This document shows positions 62,329 to 64,000 of a DNA stretch of 64,000 nucleotides, piece by piece; the stretch's first letter is position 1; every line of letters starts with the position of its first letter. Both the position numbers and the translations under genes were made by a program. Source of the stretch: Nocardia sp. alder85J (GTDB lineage: Bacteria > Actinomycetota > Actinomycetes > Mycobacteriales > Mycobacteriaceae); contig NZ_JAIUCZ020000017.1 in assembly GCF_020176955.2 (NCBI RefSeq), positions 62,001-126,000 of the forward strand. The letters are read 5' to 3'. Under the pieces are notes generated by a model. That model saw only the letters and a program-made list of their open reading frames with translations. It ran no database searches and was not told where the DNA came from.

Positions 62329-62868
62329 ATGGTGTCGACGGGGCCACGGATCGCGCCGGGCCGGTTACGCGAACTCGGTCCGGTCAATTGGCTGGCCTGG
62401 CAGGCACTCTCACGAGCGGCCGGAACGCCGGACGCGCACCTGTTCAGCACCCTCGGCCGGACCGGCGGACTGTTCCGCGGCTGGCTGCACTTCTCCGGCA
62501 AGCTGATGCCCGGCGGCCGATTGCGCCGCTACGACACCGAATTGGTGATCCTGCGGGTCGCCCACCTGCGGCACTGCGACTACGAGACCGACCATCACAT
62601 CCGGCTCGGCACACGCGCCGGCGTCACCCCCGAGATCCTGGACCGGCTGCGCGAGGGCCCCGCGGCCGACGGCTGGTCGGACCGGGAACGGGCCCTGCTC
62701 ACCGCCGTCGACCGCCTGGTCGGGACCCGCGACCTGGACGACGCCACCTGGCAGGCCCTGGCCACTCACTACGACGAGCGCCTGCTGATCGAAATCGTGC
62801 TGCTGACCAATCAGTACGAGGGCCTGGCCAGCACCATCACCGCATTACGCATCCAGACCGATCACTGA
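62329..62868 (+). CDS. Carboxymuconolactone decarboxylase family (AhpD-like) protein
   Basis: A 179-residue all-helical protein of the CMD/AhpD family. The family motif region reads AHLRHCDYETDHHIRLGTRAG: it keeps one cysteine and the histidines but lacks the second cysteine of peroxidase-type CxxC members, so a redox AhpD role is doubtful. Start ATG 62329 (MVSTGPRIAPG). Its stop overlaps the stop of the convergent SnoaL-like gene by seven bases. Function unknown. Confidence 0.85.
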   Translation: MVSTGPRIAPGRLRELGPVNWLAWQALSRAAGTPDAHLFSTLGRTGGLFRGWLHFSGKLMPGGRLRRYDTELVILRVAHLRHCDYETDHHIRLGTRAGVTPEILDRLREGPAADGWSDRERALLTAVDRLVGTRDLDDATWQALATHYDERLLIEIVLLTNQYEGLASTITALRIQTDH

Positions 62869-63266
62869 GCCCGCCTGCGCGCCACCACCTTCCGATACTC
62901 GATGCGCCACCCCTGCGGTTCCCGCCGCAGCACGTCCTCGTAGACACAGGAACCGGCCGTCCCACCGGCCCCCACCGCGAGCCCCTTCGACCGCGTCCGC
63001 ACACTCGCGCCCTCCCGGCCGACCACCACGATATTGGTGACGTGATGCCCCAGCGGCTGCCCCGCGTCGTCCACGGTGGCGCTCCACAACTCGCGCATCG
63101 CGGCCAGGCCACGCACGGTGCCCAGGCCGAAATCGCCGACATCCATCACCACGTCCTCGGTGAACAGGTCACCGAGATGCTCACCGTCGTGATCGTCTGC
63201 CAGATGCCCGTGCAGCGCGATCACCTCGTGGATCGCGATCCGATCCTCGGCACTGATATCCGTCAT
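62862..63266 (-). CDS. SnoaL-like / NTF2-fold protein
   Basis: A 134-residue protein of the SnoaL-like NTF2 superfamily (EDRIAIHEVIALHGHLADDH, then GDLFTEDVVMDVGDFG, and the end CVYEDVLRREPQGWRIEYRK). Such proteins act as small dehydratases, isomerases or unexplained ligand binders. It is divergent from the TetR gene across a mirrored operator, so it is probably the regulator's target. Start ATG 63266. Confidence 0.85.
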   Translation of the reverse strand: MTDISAEDRIAIHEVIALHGHLADDHDGEHLGDLFTEDVVMDVGDFGLGTVRGLAAMRELWSATVDDAGQPLGHHVTNIVVVGREGASVRTRSKGLAVGAGGTAGSCVYEDVLRREPQGWRIEYRKVVARRRAQ

Positions 63267-63284
63267 GAGACCCCTTCACTCAAA

Positions 63285-63333
63285 TGGGGAGTTCCCCGTT
63301 TACACCCCGCTAGACTAACCGGGGAACTCCCCA
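63285..63333. promoter_or_regulatory. Mirrored operator pair between the SnoaL-like and TetR genes
   Basis: TGGGGAGTTCCCCG at 63285-63298 and its exact reverse complement CGGGGAACTCCCCA at 63320-63333 lie 35 bp apart centre to centre, and each core (GGGGA-N2-TCCCC) is itself palindromic. They occupy the 100-base region between two divergent starts. This is a textbook TetR-type site pair. Confidence 0.8.
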
Positions 63334-63366
63334 CTACGCAATGGATTCCGTGACCCGAGGAGAGGT

Positions 63367-63948
63367 GTGACCGACCGGCCCAGGCGCGCCGACGCCCGCC
63401 GCAACTACGACCTGGTACTGGCCGCGGCCAAGGAGGTCTTCGCCGAACTCGGCGTGACCGCACCCCTGGACGAGATCGCCCGCCGCGCGGGCGTCGGCAA
63501 CGCCACCATGTACCGGCACTTCCCCACCCGCCGCGAACTGGTCATCGCCGTCTACGCCGACGAGGTCACCGCCCTGGCCGAGCTGGGAGAAACCCTGCTG
63601 CACAGCGACACCCCGCCCGCCGACGCACTGTTCCGCTGGCTGCGCGCCTTCGTCACCCACGTCGCCACGAAACGCGAACTCCCCCTCGCCATCCCCGACG
63701 ACACCGGCGGCGAGCGCAACGCCCTCTACCACCGGTGGCACGACACCATGCGCACCACCGCCACCACCCTGCTCACCCGCACCCGGCAGGCGGGCGCGGT
63801 CCGCCCCGAGATCGATATCGCCGACGTCATCGCCGCCGCCAGCGGCATCGGCCACGCCGCCGCCGACGCCGACCAGATCGACCGCCTGCTCGGCATCCTC
63901 CGCATCGGCATCCAGACGCCGGCCGAATCATTCTCGGACCCGGCCTGA
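63367..63948 (+). CDS. TetR family regulator, divergent from SnoaL-like gene
   Basis: A 193-residue repressor with the helix-turn-helix LGVTAPLDEIARRAGVGNAT followed by MYRHFPTRRELV (about 29-60). The C-terminal ligand domain resembles the SBP/QacR-like subgroup with small pockets. GTG start at 63367 follows GAGGAGAGGT. It very likely binds the mirrored operator pair just upstream and represses itself and the SnoaL-like gene. Confidence 0.92.
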   Translation: MTDRPRRADARRNYDLVLAAAKEVFAELGVTAPLDEIARRAGVGNATMYRHFPTRRELVIAVYADEVTALAELGETLLHSDTPPADALFRWLRAFVTHVATKRELPLAIPDDTGGERNALYHRWHDTMRTTATTLLTRTRQAGAVRPEIDIADVIAAASGIGHAAADADQIDRLLGILRIGIQTPAESFSDPA

Positions 63949-64000
63949 TTCCCACCGGCACCGCAACCACCGGTCGACATGCGCCGGGCCGCACCGGATT

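Noticed and set aside
62862..62868. Overlapping stop codons of the CMD-family and SnoaL-like genes as a regulatory feature
   Set aside because: Short convergent overlaps are common in compact actinomycete genomes and need no special explanation.

Overview
The window is about 70% G+C, densely packed, and reads as chromosome of a mycolic-acid actinomycete, most likely Nocardia or a close relative. The pointers are the XRE regulator / heparin-binding haemagglutinin / DUF2516 trio, an EspG-type ESX accessory protein beside WXG100-like small proteins, the aceA-fadB2 pair with a RamB/ScfR regulator, an ATP-dependent LigB-type ligase, and GTG starts with ATGA or GTGA stop/start overlaps. No rRNA, tRNA, CRISPR array, phage or insertion sequence was recognised.

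Layout. 1-5.7 kb: GNAT acetyltransferase (cut by the window edge), purU, a frameshifted alpha/beta hydrolase, the HBHA locus, a DUF445 membrane protein. 5.9-11.4 kb: TetR regulator, ABC1/UbiB-type kinase, trans-enoyl-reductase-like protein, and a three-gene ESX-like set ending in espG. 11.5-17.5 kb: PPK2, a DsbA-like/VKOR disulfide pair, HtrA-like protease, DUF1254 lipoprotein, ZIP transporter. 17.6-25.4 kb: zinc alcohol dehydrogenase, a glutamine-synthetase-like gene with a regulator relic beside it, metE, fadB2, aceA. 25.9-31.2 kb: secreted lipase and a two-subunit xanthine-dehydrogenase-type molybdoenzyme. 31.4-37.1 kb: DUF1772 protein with paired operators, then a ribose-type ABC transporter translationally coupled to methylthioribose kinase. 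37.4-44.9 kb: a Mo oxidoreductase with its flavin reductase, uraH-uraD, a MocA-like nucleotidyltransferase, XdhC, and a NitT/TauT-type ABC importer. 45-52.6 kb: two membrane proteins, then an amino-sugar (probably GalNAc/GlcNAc) operon of ROK kinase, nagA, PfkB-type kinase and class II aldolase. Its sugar isomerase and the divergent sugar transporter have both lost their 5' halves at one junction. 53-56.8 kb: DNA ligase, ramB, GntR regulator. 56.8-62 kb: urea ABC transporter urtABCDE. 62.3-63.9 kb: CMD-family protein, SnoaL-like protein and a divergent TetR regulator with a mirrored operator pair.

How the parts fit. Much of 27-45 kb and 56-62 kb concerns purine and urea nitrogen: a xanthine-dehydrogenase-like enzyme with its maturation factors (MocA-like, XdhC), the post-urate enzymes UraH and UraD, an ABC importer of unknown ligand, and urea uptake. 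aceA, fadB2 and ramB form a fatty-acid/acetate module split within the window. metE and mtnK both serve methionine metabolism, and the mtnK transporter operon looks like a methylthioribose import-and-salvage unit.

Most unusual points: (1) a clean deletion joining a truncated sugar transporter to a truncated AgaS-like isomerase; (2) an orphan methylthioribose import operon; (3) low-complexity or octapeptide-repeat segments inserted into several otherwise conserved enzymes (molybdoenzyme large and FAD subunits, ROK kinase, sugar ABC ATPase, UrtD), plus a similar 24-bp repeat at the DUF445 start; (4) several clear palindromic operators at divergent or autoregulated promoters. All functional statements rest on reading the sequence and family knowledge; no database search was run.
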